From the NCBI GenBank assembly GCA_947685225.1, contig CANTUV010000004.1, positions 15,903,001 to 15,967,000 on the forward strand: 64,000 bases of DNA. The letters are read 5' to 3'. Below, piece by piece: positions 1-10,470 of the stretch. The translations under genes were made by a program, and so were the position numbers. Each line of letters starts with the position of its first letter. Position 1 is the stretch's first letter. The stretch is from Garcia nutans. Lineage: Eukaryota > Streptophyta > Magnoliopsida > Malpighiales > Euphorbiaceae. Below the pieces are notes generated by a model. It did no database searches. It was not told where the DNA came from and saw nothing but the letters and a program-made list of their open reading frames with translations.

Positions 1-325
1 TGCATGAGGCATAATTCTTATCGCCTTTGAATAGGCGCTATCGAACTACATGGGCTTTGATCTCACATTCAAACGGGGGTATGTAGGTATATCTTGAGAT
101 TCACCTCAAATAGCAAGTCCACAATCCACTAACAATCTGTTTGTCTTTTTCCTTATTTTATTTAGATTTGTTTCTTTTTTGCAAGTTAATAAAATGCATG
201 ACATAGTCCCCGAATCCTCCTTGGGTTCGTAGATTAGAAACCTTTACATTGGATGCATTATTGGATTCAAACAAAGGTTTTCTTAGTTTTACCGTTTGAA
301 CAAAAAAACTTAGTGGCAACTCCCA
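1..325 (+). other. Possible plus-strand Ogre-type LTR end with a PBS-like site
   Basis: Around 45-110 lies a stretch (GAACTACATGG, then GTATGTAGG) that resembles the signature I know from the U5 part of Ogre-type LTRs. At 314-323 the bases TGGCAACTCC match nine of the ten bases complementary to the 3' end of tRNA-Arg (TGGCGACTCC). If real, this is the end of a plus-strand LTR plus PBS just before the antisense gene. The rest of the PBS does not match, and no clean LTR end is visible, so the call is weak. It could equally be the upstream part of the captured gene. Confidence 0.3.
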
Positions 326-1450
326 ACAACAAGTGAATGTTCATCCGAATCCTTTTCGGGTGGAATTAGAGGTTCACACTTACATGCCGTGGTTTCCCTG
401 TGGGATACGGATTCTAGGGTATTTAGAATTAATGGCTTTGAAATGTGTCCCTTGATTGAAGAATTTGAGGCCATCCTTGGACATCCCAATAATCAACGAA
501 TGGCGTTACCCACATTGATTTCCACAACTCAACAGAAGATGCAGATGTTATTTCAAATTCCAAAACCCGAGATTCTTCGGTTGATGAGAGGTGAAAAAAT
601 TCTACTTGCTCCTTTGATTGACTTTTGTCTTTCTCATTTGGCTCCTACTAAGGCCTGGGGACGCATGCTTTGTCTTTGCCTACTCGGCCAATTCTTACTT
701 GTTTCTTCTGACGGTGATATTGACCCACGAGTATTGGATATCATGGATCAAATGGAAGGAGGCTTGTCGCCGGTACCTGTGATCTTAGCCGAGACCTTAG
801 TTTGATTAGACCGATTTAAATCAGGATTGTCAAAGAGACTGACTGGGAGCCCGTTGCTGCTTCAGGTAATTACCTAAACTGCCCTTCCGGGTTTTCAATT
901 TAGGTTTTTTTTTTATATCGCTCTAACTTTTTCCTAGTCCGCCCATACGGGTTTTCAGAACTAGCGAGCTGTCCTAATTTTTGCCTAAGCTGCCCTTGCG
1001 GGTTTTCAACTTAGCGGACCTCTTTTTTTTTTTTTAATTCTTTCTTCACAGATTTGGCTTCAGGAGCGTCTTTGTTTGCTTGATACTCCCTCCATGGATT
1101 TTTCCAGATACTTGCCATGTCATCATTCTGCTAGGAAGTTGCTCCATCCTGCTTCTTCATATGCTGACTGGGTTGACTGGATCAACTCACACTCCGAAGT
1201 TAATATCTGTTGGTTAGTACCTTGGTGGAAGATTTATCATATTACCATGCGGACATACTTGATGTACGTTCCCCTTGTTGCACTTCGTCAAGGTACATGC
1301 TATGATCCTCACCTACTTGGACGTCAGTATGGAGCTAAGCCTCATGATTCTGACTTTGTTCCTGACCTAGACATGCCTTGCTTGACTGAAGCCTACTTGG
1401 ACCGGCTGAGGCAAAGCTGGCCTGCATGCTACACTTATCGACTGCCATAG
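314..1450 (+). pseudogene. DUF7745 / plant-mobile-domain-like gene, antisense to E1 pol, one intron
   Basis: The reading frame is open from 314 and recognisable from about 389. Exon 1 runs to 865 with the family-like stretches SLWDTDSRVFRI, CPLIEEFEAILGHPN and SPVPVILAETLV. A single in-frame TGA at 803-805 stands where the family usually has arginine, consistent with CGA to TGA decay. A GT-AG intron (866-1051, donor CAG/GTAATT, acceptor TTCACAG) joins exon 1 in phase to exon 2 (1052-1450), which includes IWLQERL and WLVPWWKIYH and ends at TAG. This resembles the DUF7745/aminotransferase-like proteins often carried by Tat/Ogre elements; I name the family from memory of such proteins, not from a search. 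It runs opposite to E1 pol, so its intron would not be removed from E1 genomic RNA. It could alternatively be the upstream ORF1 of a plus-strand Ogre fragment. Confidence 0.6.
866..1020 (+). repeat. Three hairpin repeats (R1-R3) filling the intron
   Basis: Each unit has a core GCCC-NNN-CGGGTTTTC flanked by arms that pair. The arms are CCTAAA/TTTAGG (873-878 and 899-904), CTAGT/ACTAG (934-938 and 960-964) and CTAAG/CTTAG (985-989 and 1010-1014). The arms differ between units but stay complementary. A run of Ts follows R1 and R3. Confidence 0.75.
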
Positions 1451-1684
1451 ATTTTACATTTGTCAATTTAGAAAGTGTTTTGTTAAGATGAAAAAATAAC
1501 TAAAGTAATAAAAGATGCTTCTTTTCCATTTATAATTTGTCATCACCTTTTGCAATTATGATTATTTATTTCATCCATGTCTGGTCATATACTCATAACA
1601 GTGCACAAAGAGCAATTTAATCATTAATTATGTTTTATTAAATTGGGGAACAACCAAACATAAAGCCTGCATACACAAGATTAC
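1451..1684. other. Non-coding spacer between antisense gene and integrase
   Basis: AT-rich sequence with no frame or recognisable signal. It presumably holds the 3' end of the antisense gene and part of the E1 3' UTR. Confidence 0.5.
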
Positions 1685-1840
1685 TCCTATTGCCAATCAG
1701 CCCTTTCGGGTTTTCTAATTGACGATTTTCTCTCATTAGCCCTAATTGTTGCCTAGCCCGCCCTTTCGGGTTTTCGGAATTAGCGGACTTCTCTAACTAT
1801 TGCCTAGGCCGCCCTTTTTGGGTTTTCAACCTAGCGAGCT
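1685..1840 (+). repeat. Three more hairpin repeats (R4-R6) next to the integrase end
   Basis: Same core as the intron copies, with arms CAAT/ATTG (1694-1697 and 1718-1721), CTAATT/AATTAG (1742-1747 and 1778-1783) and CTAGG/CCTAG (1804-1808 and 1830-1834). Sharing one repeat family on both sides of the antisense gene suggests that gene and E1 pol belong to the same element. Confidence 0.75.
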
Positions 1841-1856
1841 CTTTCTTTTTCATTTT

Positions 1857-3189
1857 TCATACATAAAACCTCTTCAACCTGTCAATGTTTACTGGCTCAC
1901 TAAATTCGTTCCCATCTATGTCTGATAACTTCACCGCACCTTTACTCATGACTTGTTTCATGACATATGGTCCTTCCCAGCTAGGTCTGAACTTCCCTCT
2001 TGGATCAGATACATTAGGCTTACATTGCTTAAATACCAAATCCCCAACCCTGAATCTTCGAATTTTGACCCTTCTATTGTAGGCCCAAGCTATCTTCTTT
2101 TGATACAGTTGGTGATGATACAGTGCCTTTAGCCTTCTCTCTTCTAATAGAGCTAATTGAGTGTATCTGCTTGCTACCCATTCTGTTTCAGGCAGCCCCA
2201 CTTCCAAAACTACTCTCAATGACTTGATCTCAATCTCAATTGGCAATACTGCTTCCATCCCATAAACCAAAGAGAACGGTGTCATTCCAGTAGGTGTTCG
2301 CACACTCGTTCTATTTCCCCATAAAGCAAAGGGAAGCATTTCTGACCAGTCCCTGTAAGTCTTGGTCATCTTGGACAGAATTTGCTTAATTGTCTTGTTT
2401 GTTACTTCCACTGTACCATTAGCCTTTGGTCTATAAGGAGAGGATCGGTGATGATGGATTTGGTACTTGGAGAATAAATCCTTAACTGCTCCTTGAAACT
2501 GTACCCCATTATCTGATATCACACTGTGTGGGACTCCATATCTGTAGATGAGATTCTTTTCGATAAACCTAGCCATTTGACTTGCACCCAGCTTGTTGAA
2601 GATTCGGCTTCGACCCAATTTGAAAATTAATCAACTGCTACCACAATAAAACGGTGCCCGTTTGAAGCTGTCGGATGTATCTCTCCTATAATGTCGATAC
2701 CCCAGGTGGCAAAGGGCCAGGGTGAAGACATTGAATGCAGTTCTTCAGGAGGCATATGATTCAAGTTACCATACATCTGACATTGTTGGCACTTCTTGAC
2801 AAACTCAATACAGTCTCTCTCCATGGTCAACCAATAGTAACATTGTCGAACAATCTTCTTAACTAGGGCCAAACCACTCATGTGTGGACCGCAACTTCCC
2901 GTATGTATTTCTGACATGATGCGCTCCACTTCGGGCTTTCTTAAACATCTCAAATGCACCCCATCGGGCCATCTTCGATATAACTCCCCATGGAATGTGG
3001 TGTATTGCAATGACCACAGCCTTACAACCCTTCTCTCTTTCTTTGTTGCCCCCGGCGGGTATTCTCTTTCCTCCAAAAATCTCCTTATGGTATCATACCA
3101 TGCATCATGGTCTGTATCAATTTCCATGATTGTTTCATATTCATAGCAAGGAGTTGATGCACTAGTCAAGACCAGAGGCTTAAGGAATA
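1857..3189 (-). pseudogene. E1 integrase (broken)
   Basis: Integrase inserts the DNA copy into the genome. The zinc-binding HHCC part is at about 2780-2940 (EIHTGSCGPHM, then KKCQQCQ). The catalytic core has D1 in WGIDIIGEI near 2695, D2 in VISDNGVQF near 2512 and E in NGTVEVTN near 2410, so the DDE triad is present. The C-terminal part ends at a stop at 1857-1859 with KFRPSWEGPYV, a GPY/F-like motif, and no chromodomain, as expected for Tat. The frame is broken by TAA at 2627-2629 just after VAVD and by a frameshift near 2600, so no single protein can be made. Confidence 0.85.
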
Positions 3190-3657
3190 AGCTAACAGGA
3201 TTTTCCCATACCGAAGCCAATGTGGCTAGGGCATCAGCCATCTGATTTTCTTCTCTTGACAAGTGTATAAACCTACACTCCTTAAAATTCTTCTTTATTA
3301 TGGTCAGGTAATGATGGTATGGTTTCAATTTTTCTTCTTTCAACTCCCACTCTCCATTTACTTGGGATACTACTAGCAACGAATCACCATAAACTTCCAC
3401 CTTATCTACCTTCATAATCATTAGGGTTTCCAAACCGAAAATTCAAGCTTCGTACTCCACCATATTATTGGTTGCCCTAAATTTCAACTTTTTGGCTAAA
3501 GGGATGAGTTCCCCTTCGGGCGATTCTAGTATAACTCCAAACCTGCTCCTTTCCTGTTTGCTGCTCCATCAAAATACATTTTCGACCCTTGTACTTTAAT
3601 TGCTTCTAAATGTTCATCAGGAAATTCCAAGATTACCTCTTCACTTTCTGGTAATGG
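3190..3657 (-). pseudogene. E1 second (archaeal-type) RNase H
   Basis: This is the extra RNase H typical of Tat elements, between the classical RNase H and integrase. Visible motifs in order are MYFDGAANRKGAG near 3560, NNMVEYEA near 3455, YGDSLLVVSQ near 3380 and NQMADALATLAS near 3220, so all four acidic DEDD residues are present. A one-base deletion shifts the frame just after the first motif (about 3537) and a TGA follows EYEA near 3447. The role is inferred from the family: degrading the RNA strand during reverse transcription. Confidence 0.8.
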
Positions 3658-4403
3658 TTATTGAGCTAGAAATTCTGCCATCGCTCTACCTTTGATTGTT
3701 TTTTTGGTTACATACTCGATCTCAAATTCTTCTAATATTATCAACCATCGACCATATTTCCCAATTAAAGAGGGTGTCTCCCTTAAGTATTTCATTCGAT
3801 CCAACCTAGAAATTGCTTGCACACTATATGATTGAAAGTAATGCCGCAACTTCTTAGAAGACCAAACCACGGCTATGCATGTCTTTTCAATAATACTATA
3901 CTTAATTAATAAGGTAGGAGCCTTCTACTTAAGTAGTAAATGGCATGCTCAATCCCTGACTCATCTGCTTGGGCTAGCATGGCTCCTATCGAATCTTCTT
4001 CTACTGCTAAGTATAGTAATAGAGGTTTGTCGGGTTTAGGTGGTTTCAAAACAAGTGGATTCAACAAATATTCTTTTATTTGATCAAAGCCCTTTTGACA
4101 TTCTTCGTTCCATACGACCGGTTGATTCTTCCTAAGCAACTTGAAGATAGGCTCACAGATTGTTGTGAACTTTGCTATAAATCTACTAATGTATTGTAGT
4201 TTACCAATGAATCCCCGAACTTCTCTCTCTGTCTTAGGGGCCGGCATATCCCTGATTGCTTTGACTTTTTCAGGATCTATCTCGATGCCATTCGGGCCAA
4301 TTACATGTCCCAACAATTTACCTGAGGTAACACCAAATACACACTTCTTCGGGTTTAATCTTAGCTTATACTTCAAAGCTCTATCAAAGAATAATTCTAA
4401 ATT
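3658..4403 (-). pseudogene. E1 RT thumb/connection and first RNase H (degenerate)
   Basis: Continues the RT frame after an in-frame TAG at 4404-4406. Motifs include RLNPKKCVFGV, LGHVIGPNGIEIDPEKV and FIGKLQYISRFI (RT connection), then LLLYLAVEEDSIGAMLAQ, YYLSRRL, VWSSKKLRHYF and IKGRAMAEFLAQ (RNase H). The first catalytic Asp of a normal Ty3/gypsy RNase H (YSDAS type) is not present. This fits the degenerate first RNase H of Tat elements. A frameshift near 3895 and a TAA at 3658-3660 break it. Confidence 0.8.
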
Positions 4404-6683
4404 CTAGAAGTGTTGCTCCCTTGTATCCGACTTAACCATCATATCATCAACATATACTTCAACTTCTTTGTGCATCATGTCATGAAATAATGTGGTGGCC
4501 ATCCTTTGGTAAGTTGCTCCAGCATTCTTTAAGCCGAAAGGCATCACCCTATAACAAAATATACCCCATGTAGTAGTGAAGGCAGTTTTGGCTTTATCCT
4601 CTTGGGCCATTAACACTTGATTGAATCCTGAAAATCCATCCACAAATGAGTGTAGCACGCTAGAGGATGCACTATCAATGAGTACATCTATATGAGGTAA
4701 AGGAAAATCATCCTTAGGGGAAGCCTTGTTTAAATCTTTATAGTCCACGCAGACCCTTATCCTCCCATCTTTCTTTGGCATAGGTACTATGTTGGCTAGC
4801 CAATCTGGGTATTCTATCACTTCAAGGAACTTCACTTGTATTTGCTTAGTGACCTCTTCTTTAACCAATTCAGCCCATTCAGGTCTTAATCGTCTAAGCT
4901 TTTGTTTGATAGGTTTAATGTGAGTGCAAGTAGGAATATGATGCTCGGCTATGTCTCGATCTATCCCCGGCATATCTTCATAAGACCAAGCGAACACCTC
5001 TTCAAATTTTTTGAATATTTTTTCAAATCTCTCTCTCTTATCAGGAGTAAGGTCGGATGCTATGCTAATGTTTTTAGGGTTTTCAGTTGTTCCCAAATTT
5101 AATGATTGTGTGTCAACAGAATTAATATTAAAGACGCTCATGTAACTGTTATTTAAATGTATGCAACCATCAGGAGAAACATCACACAAGTAAGAAAAAT
5201 CAGACTTTACTACATTCATTTTGGAAAAGAAAACATTATCATCCTCATACAAAGCAGACAAATTAAAATCAAAATCAAAATCATTGTTCTCAGAATCATA
5301 AAGCAGGATGTCTTCAAACTTTTCTTCAACCAGGGCAGCAATCACTTCCGGAGTTTTCTCGGCTTTCAAGGTAGCTTCATTCTTCTCTTTTGGAGTGGAT
5401 TCTTTGTTGGTTGACAGGGTGAGCTCTTTCTTCACTTGCTCTACTAGCTCAGCAACATCTGCAAAAATTTCAAAACCAGGGATTAACTTACCCATGAACA
5501 TGATTGGCTCAGGCTTTCCTTGGAGCGGTCCCATATCTAGAGCTTTGACGAAGACTTCTTCAAGTGGCGGGAAGCTCATCTTCTCATTCTTCTTTGGTTG
5601 GACATCATAGGCTTCATTGTATCCCAAACCCTTCTTGGAAGCTTGAATTCTAAAATCTGGCAACTTTGTTAAACCGGCCTTACCCTTTTCGAGACCTGCT
5701 CTGGGAAGGTAATTCATGTTCTTCATCATATTCAAGACTTTGGAGTCTACTACTTCATCATCAGAAATTGCAGCCACTTGAAAACCATTGAGAGGCCTCT
5801 CGACCATTAGAGCATTAACAATCTCATTATCTTCAGCTTCAATGACCACTGTCTCATCTCCGTTGGGGAATTTGATCTTTTGATGAAGGGTGGAAGGAAC
5901 TCCACCAAGAGGGTGAAACCATGGTCGTCCCAAGAGTAAGGCAAAGGTAACTGGTGTGTCTAAAACAATAAACTCCACAATAGATTCAATTGGACCAACC
6001 TTGATGGCCCCTTTGAAAGTCCCTTCGACATGCCTATTAGTGTTGTCATAAGCACGAATTGTTACCTCGGTTGGGTTTAAATCTCTTGTTGACATGGCTA
6101 GCTTTGGTAGTATCTTAAGTGGACAAACATTTATGGCAGACCCATCATCGACCATTACACAAGGAGTCCTCTTCCCCTTGACTTCTATTTTGATAAAGAG
6201 AGGTCGGATGTGGTCTCTCCTTTCCTCTGGTAAGTCCGCATCGGAAAAAGAAACTGCTCCCATATGAACTTCGCTCTTCTCTTGAACCTCTTCACATTTC
6301 ATTACTTCCCCAATTTTTATGACGTTGATTAACTCCTCTGGTGTTGTGGAGGTAGAAATCGGCATGCTAGCCAAGGCTTTGGCCATAGTATCTCGGTGCT
6401 TTTTAGAAGTAGCTAACAGGTCCCAAATGCTAACACTTGCTTGGGTTCTTTTTAATTGCTTGAGTACAGCATCATCTTCTTCCACTTCAACTTCCTTCCC
6501 CTTGTTAGTTTCTACCTCCTTAGGTGGTGGCCTTGCATAAGGCTTACCGGATCTAGTATTCATCACCTCATCTTCTTCGGGCTCGGACCAAGTCCACTCC
6601 TCCTTCTTGGGTATATCATCATCACTGTCGCTTGAATCCCAAAACCTGTTTACAACACAAATTGCTACTTCTCTACCCATCAT
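4404..6683 (-). pseudogene. E1 protease and reverse transcriptase (long open frame, 759 codons)
   Basis: The N-terminal part is acidic and unassigned, with MNTRSGKPYARPPP. The aspartic protease core is MVDDGSAINVCPL near 6150 with LLLGRPWFHP further on. A variable linker follows. The RT has MPKKDGRIRVCVDYKDLN, SFVDGFSGFNQV (first catalytic Asp) and the YVDD box near 4450, with VMPFGLKNAGATYQR before it. The frame is the same as that of gag and is separated from it by one TAA (6687-6689) and the codon GCT, so pol expression would need read-through or splicing. The frame ends at the TAG inside the RT, so the enzyme would lack its connection and RNase H. This is the longest open frame in the minus-strand elements. 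Confidence 0.85.
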
Positions 6684-6686
6684 AGC

Positions 6687-8102
6687 TTATTCAATTTTGA
6701 CAAACACCTCTTCTTCTTTTGTTTCCTTTTCATCCACCTCTTGAAAAGAAGACCTGACATAGTCCTCATGTTGACCTCCTCCAATCATGAAGGTTGCTGG
6801 TGGCGGTACCCTATTAAATTTTTGCAATGGGTTATCTTTGGTGTTCGGCTTGTTGGGCTCGGGTAGCTTCCCATTATCAATTAGATTTTTAATCTCATGT
6901 CTCAACCTCACACATTTATCCGTGTCATGCCCTTGCATTTGGTGAAATTGACAAAATGCTTTGGTGTCAAAATTAGGTGGGAGAGGGTTAGGCAAAAGAC
7001 GAGGATTTAAGGGTTGAAGTAATCCCTTTCTTTGAAGCTTGTTGAGAACCTAAGACATTGGTTTTCCCAATTCTTAAAATTGTCTCCTTGTTCCTTGGTT
7101 AGTAGCATTAACACCGATGGCCTTTTGCATGCTTTGGGTACCAGGTTGATAGCTCCCTTTCTCGTTCCTTTTTGTTACAAATCGGCTCTTCTCCCTTTCC
7201 CATTCTTCAATTTGCAAACCAGCTTGAAGAAGGTCTTTGAAATCACGGATGAGTGTATGAGACATTCTCTTACGAAGGCTAGGCAACACCCCTCTCACAA
7301 TCATCCTTATTTGATCAGATTCATCGGGCCTCTTCTTGAGTAAAGCGGCCTTGTTTCTCCACCTTTTCACATAGTCCACAAAATTCTCATTCGGTCTTTG
7401 CCTAATGGATTCCACTTCCATCAAGGTAACTTCCAATTCAACATTATATCCATATTGTTGGATAAAGGCTTTGTAAAGTAGATCCCAGCTCTTTTGTGTT
7501 CCATCATCTAAGGTATTGAACCAATTTTGGACAATAGGGTCCAATGAGAGCATAAAGCACCTTAGGGTTTGATCCTTAGAAGCTTGGGCAGATTGCATGG
7601 CAGTGATATATTGCTTCACGTGGAGATGAGGATTTTCGGTGCCATTGTACTTAGCAAAGGAAGGCATCTTGAATTTATAAGGGACTTCTTCATCTTGTTC
7701 AAATAACTTGTCAACTTCGGACATCTCTTCGGTTTTCAGCTTCGTCTCAAATTTCTTTTCTAAATCAGCAATCATCTTTTCAACATCAGATGTCTCGATC
7801 TTTTCAATAGTTGCCTTCTCGACAGCCTTCAGTTCTTTCTTCTTTTCTTGAACCTCTTGGTAGTATTGAGCCCAATCATCATCATCATCATCAATGACCA
7901 CCTTTTCATCATCAAAAGCTACTTCATTAATTTTAGTCTTCCCTTTGTCCTTTGGTTTCTTAGTGCTAGCAGATGCCTCGGCATGGTTTTCTAAGATTGC
8001 AGTCAATTGGTTCTTCATGGTCTCAGCTAGGGCCTCTTTGATTTCTTCCATCTTGGCATTGAGGGCCTCATCCACCATCTTTTGAATTTGTTCGGGCTCC
8101 AT
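6687..8102 (-). pseudogene. E1 gag (two internal stops)
   Basis: Gag forms the particle and binds the RNA. I start it at the ATG at 8102 (MEPEQIQKMVDEALN), which is shared by E4 and E6. An acidic and lysine-rich N-terminal part includes a run of six Asp encoded by a GAT repeat. The retrotransposon gag domain runs from about AKYNGTENPHLHVKQY to NFVDYVKRWRNKAALL. A CX2HX4HX4C knuckle (CQFHQMQGHDTDKC) lies near 6945. The 472-codon frame is interrupted by TAA at 7074-7076 and TAG at 7050-7052, where E6 has Leu and Trp codons. The terminal TAA at 6687-6689 aligns with the natural gag stop of E4 and E6. Confidence 0.85.
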
Positions 8103-9245
8103 TGTTTTTGGTGAGCAAGTGATTGAGTCGTTGCTAGATGCTTCATCTCCGGCGTAGGTCGGATTGTTGTAAGCTTTAGAACTATCGTAATCCAGGGCTG
8201 TGAGCCAGAGAGGATCAATGAGATGAGATGCAAATGTATGCATGTATACACCAACAACAAATAAGGATAAATAGGATGTTCCTTCCAACCTTATAACATC
8301 CACACACGAGTGGCGAGTCTCTTTTCCTAGGTATATGGTTAACAAAAATACCAACATGGGGTACCTTGCTTTCAAATAATTCCCTCGGACGTTTCAACCA
8401 ATAGTTATATTTTCGAAAATGGAAATCAATCCATCATAATTCCCATTAATTAGGTTGTAATCCATTCAGCCAACTAAAGTAGCTTTTATGCTATATTTGA
8501 TTAAAACAAAATTAAGAGGCTTATTATAAATAGATTTCTCACTTAAAAAGAGGTAACTAGTGGTTCATGCCAAAAACAAGCCCATAGTTAATTTATTCTT
8601 AGTGTAAACTAGGCCCACAATAGATTTTTGGTATTTCATAATTGACCTAAATATTTTTGCAAGCTTTTTATAAGAAAGGGTTGGGTGAAAATAGTTTTAT
8701 TTCTAAACCCATTGTAAAAGATTTTAGAAAAATGGATTTTGGGCTTAGTATTTGGGCCATGAGCCAAAGGATTTTTTATTTATGTCCAAAGACCATCTTA
8801 AAAAGTTTTAAAAATAGTTTTGGTCTTTTGGATTTTAAAGAAAAATTCATTTTGAGCTTACAATATACTTAGGTCATATTAGAAAAAGAACAAACCAAAT
8901 AAGCCATGATTTAGACTAAGATAAACTAACCATAGTCAAACAACATGCATTTATGGTAAAACCTAAGGAAAGTAACTAGGCCAATTACATGAGCTTCAGT
9001 CTTTGGGTAGAAAGGCTTAGGTTCCCATAGCAAGTATATACCAAATGGTACGAGGCTATGAGTGGTTATGCCATGCTCGATTTTCATACCTTGAGTAAAA
9101 ATATGGTATCCCTTACATAACATAACACGGGTAACACGGGCGTCCTAACTCACACACACAATGCAATCTAATATGATGCAATGGATAATATCATTATAAG
9201 AAAGAAAAGAATAATATAAAGACCAACAGAATCAACTTCTCTTAT
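8103..9245 (-). other. E1 leader between PBS and gag
   Basis: Non-coding leader of about 1.1 kb, also found in E4, E6 and in part in E2 and E2h. It contains a CTGGCTCACAG stretch near 8200 that looks like a 3' splice site; an intron here is only a possibility. Small frames inside are not conserved between copies. Confidence 0.6.
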
Positions 9246-9262
9246 CCCCATTGGAGTCGCCA
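9246..9262 (-). promoter_or_regulatory. E1 primer-binding site for tRNA-Arg
   Basis: On the minus strand it reads TGGCGACTCCAATGGGG. This is complementary to the 3' end of plant tRNA-Arg including CCA, with one mismatch. One base separates it from the 5' LTR end. tRNA-Arg priming is known for Ogre-type elements. Confidence 0.85.
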
Positions 9263-9655
9263 CTATGAGCGGGGATTTTCGCCCCCACTCCCGGTGGAAT
9301 GGTTCTTGCGACTTCGGCACTATTTAGGGTCGGGGCCTTAGAGAACATGGACCTAAGTCCGGAGAAAATGGAGTTACTACCCGGACGGGCTGGGAAAAAA
9401 GAAAGGGGTGGATGACTCGATTCGTAAGGAATCCCCAACCCTCTAATGGGTTCGAAAAGTTTGGTACGTGTGGGGAAGGTGAAAAATGGCCCAGCACCCC
9501 CACAACGCCAGGTTCATTGGAACCGACCTCCTTTACAGGTCTTAATATTATAAAATTCTTAAATATAATAACATTATCCATATTACACACAATAAAAAGA
9601 AAGCATCATTATATTAAAATCAAAGCAATGTACAAACAAAACAAAACAAATAAAT

Positions 9656-9819
9656 GGACACCCATCCAAGGATGGAAACATGTCCTTACATCACATGCCT
9701 TGATAGGACACCCACCAAAAGGTAGAAACATGCCCTTTACATAAGTTCTAAAATAGAAAAGCAAATTAAATTACATGATGTTTAACTAATGAGGTACCCA
9801 CCAAGTGGAAACATACCTC
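9656..9819 (-). repeat. Three consecutive stem-loops (H1-H3) in the LTR leader
   Basis: On the plus strand each has an outer arm, CCC, an inner arm, a short loop, the inner arm complement, AAACA, and the outer arm complement. Outer arms are GGACA/TGTCC (9656-9660, 9681-9685), AGGACA/TGCCCT (9705-9710, 9731-9736) and GAGGTA/TACCTC (9791-9796, 9814-9819). As RNA each has a conserved UGUUU bulge on one side. They lie downstream of the TATA box, so they are in the transcript. Confidence 0.75.
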
Positions 9820-10049
9820 TTACAACATTTGGAAGTCTAAATTGATTGATAAAAGTAAATAATCATTCATCATAAATAAATCATTCATCAAAAGTATTTA
9901 AATAAAATATAAAATAAACATCCATCCATGATAAATTAAATAAATCAAGTATTGAATTCAAATAAATTAAATCATAAGAAATAAATCAAAGCATAATCAA
10001 GTATGGAATTGAATAAAGCAAATAAAAGTTCAAGTATAGCTACTATTTC

Positions 10050-10470
10050 TATTTAGGGTTTTTTTTATCTCATGTGTTAAGGTTTTGGAAATTTCTAAAA
10101 TTAAGTTACTGTGACTTTTTATGGAATTAAAATAAATTAGGGTTTTATGTTTTAAAAGATTGATAAGACTCTTTGATTAAACAAATTAAGGTTTGAATGA
10201 TGAAATCATGAAACTAGGGTTTTAAATACCTTAAAATACTTTAATTTGTGATTTTTGGTTATTGAATTTTAAGCTATTGTGCAATTTTTGGGCTTTCATG
10301 TTTTTATGTTTTTTAATGTTTTAAAAGGATTAGGGTTCATAAAAATTAGGGTTTAAGATTTTAAAAGGATTAGGGTTCATTATTTTAGGTTTAAAAGTTA
10401 AATTTAGGATTTTAGGGTTTTGAAATTTGGGTCTCGGGTAATGAAGAATTTTTAGGGTTTTAGAAATCAA
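10050..10470 (-). promoter_or_regulatory. Cluster of telo-box-like AAACCCTAA motifs
   Basis: About eight AACCCTA-type motifs on the element sense strand within 420 bases, for example near 10057, 10138, 10214, 10329, 10346, 10371, 10413 and 10455. Telo boxes in plants bind TRB-type factors; a role here is inference. The cluster recurs in the other LTRs. Confidence 0.45.

Noticed and set aside
9246..9262. Possible tRNA-Arg gene fragments at the PBS positions
   Set aside because: Only the 3' 17 bases match; no cloverleaf or promoter boxes follow. They are primer-binding sites.
9412..9744. A 76-110-codon plus-strand frame (MTRFLRNPQPPNGF...) repeated in eight LTR copies, with an open frame opposite it
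   Set aside because: It lies in the LTR leader antisense to the element. The conservation is that of the whole LTR, both strands are equally open and its ends vary, so I do not call it coding.
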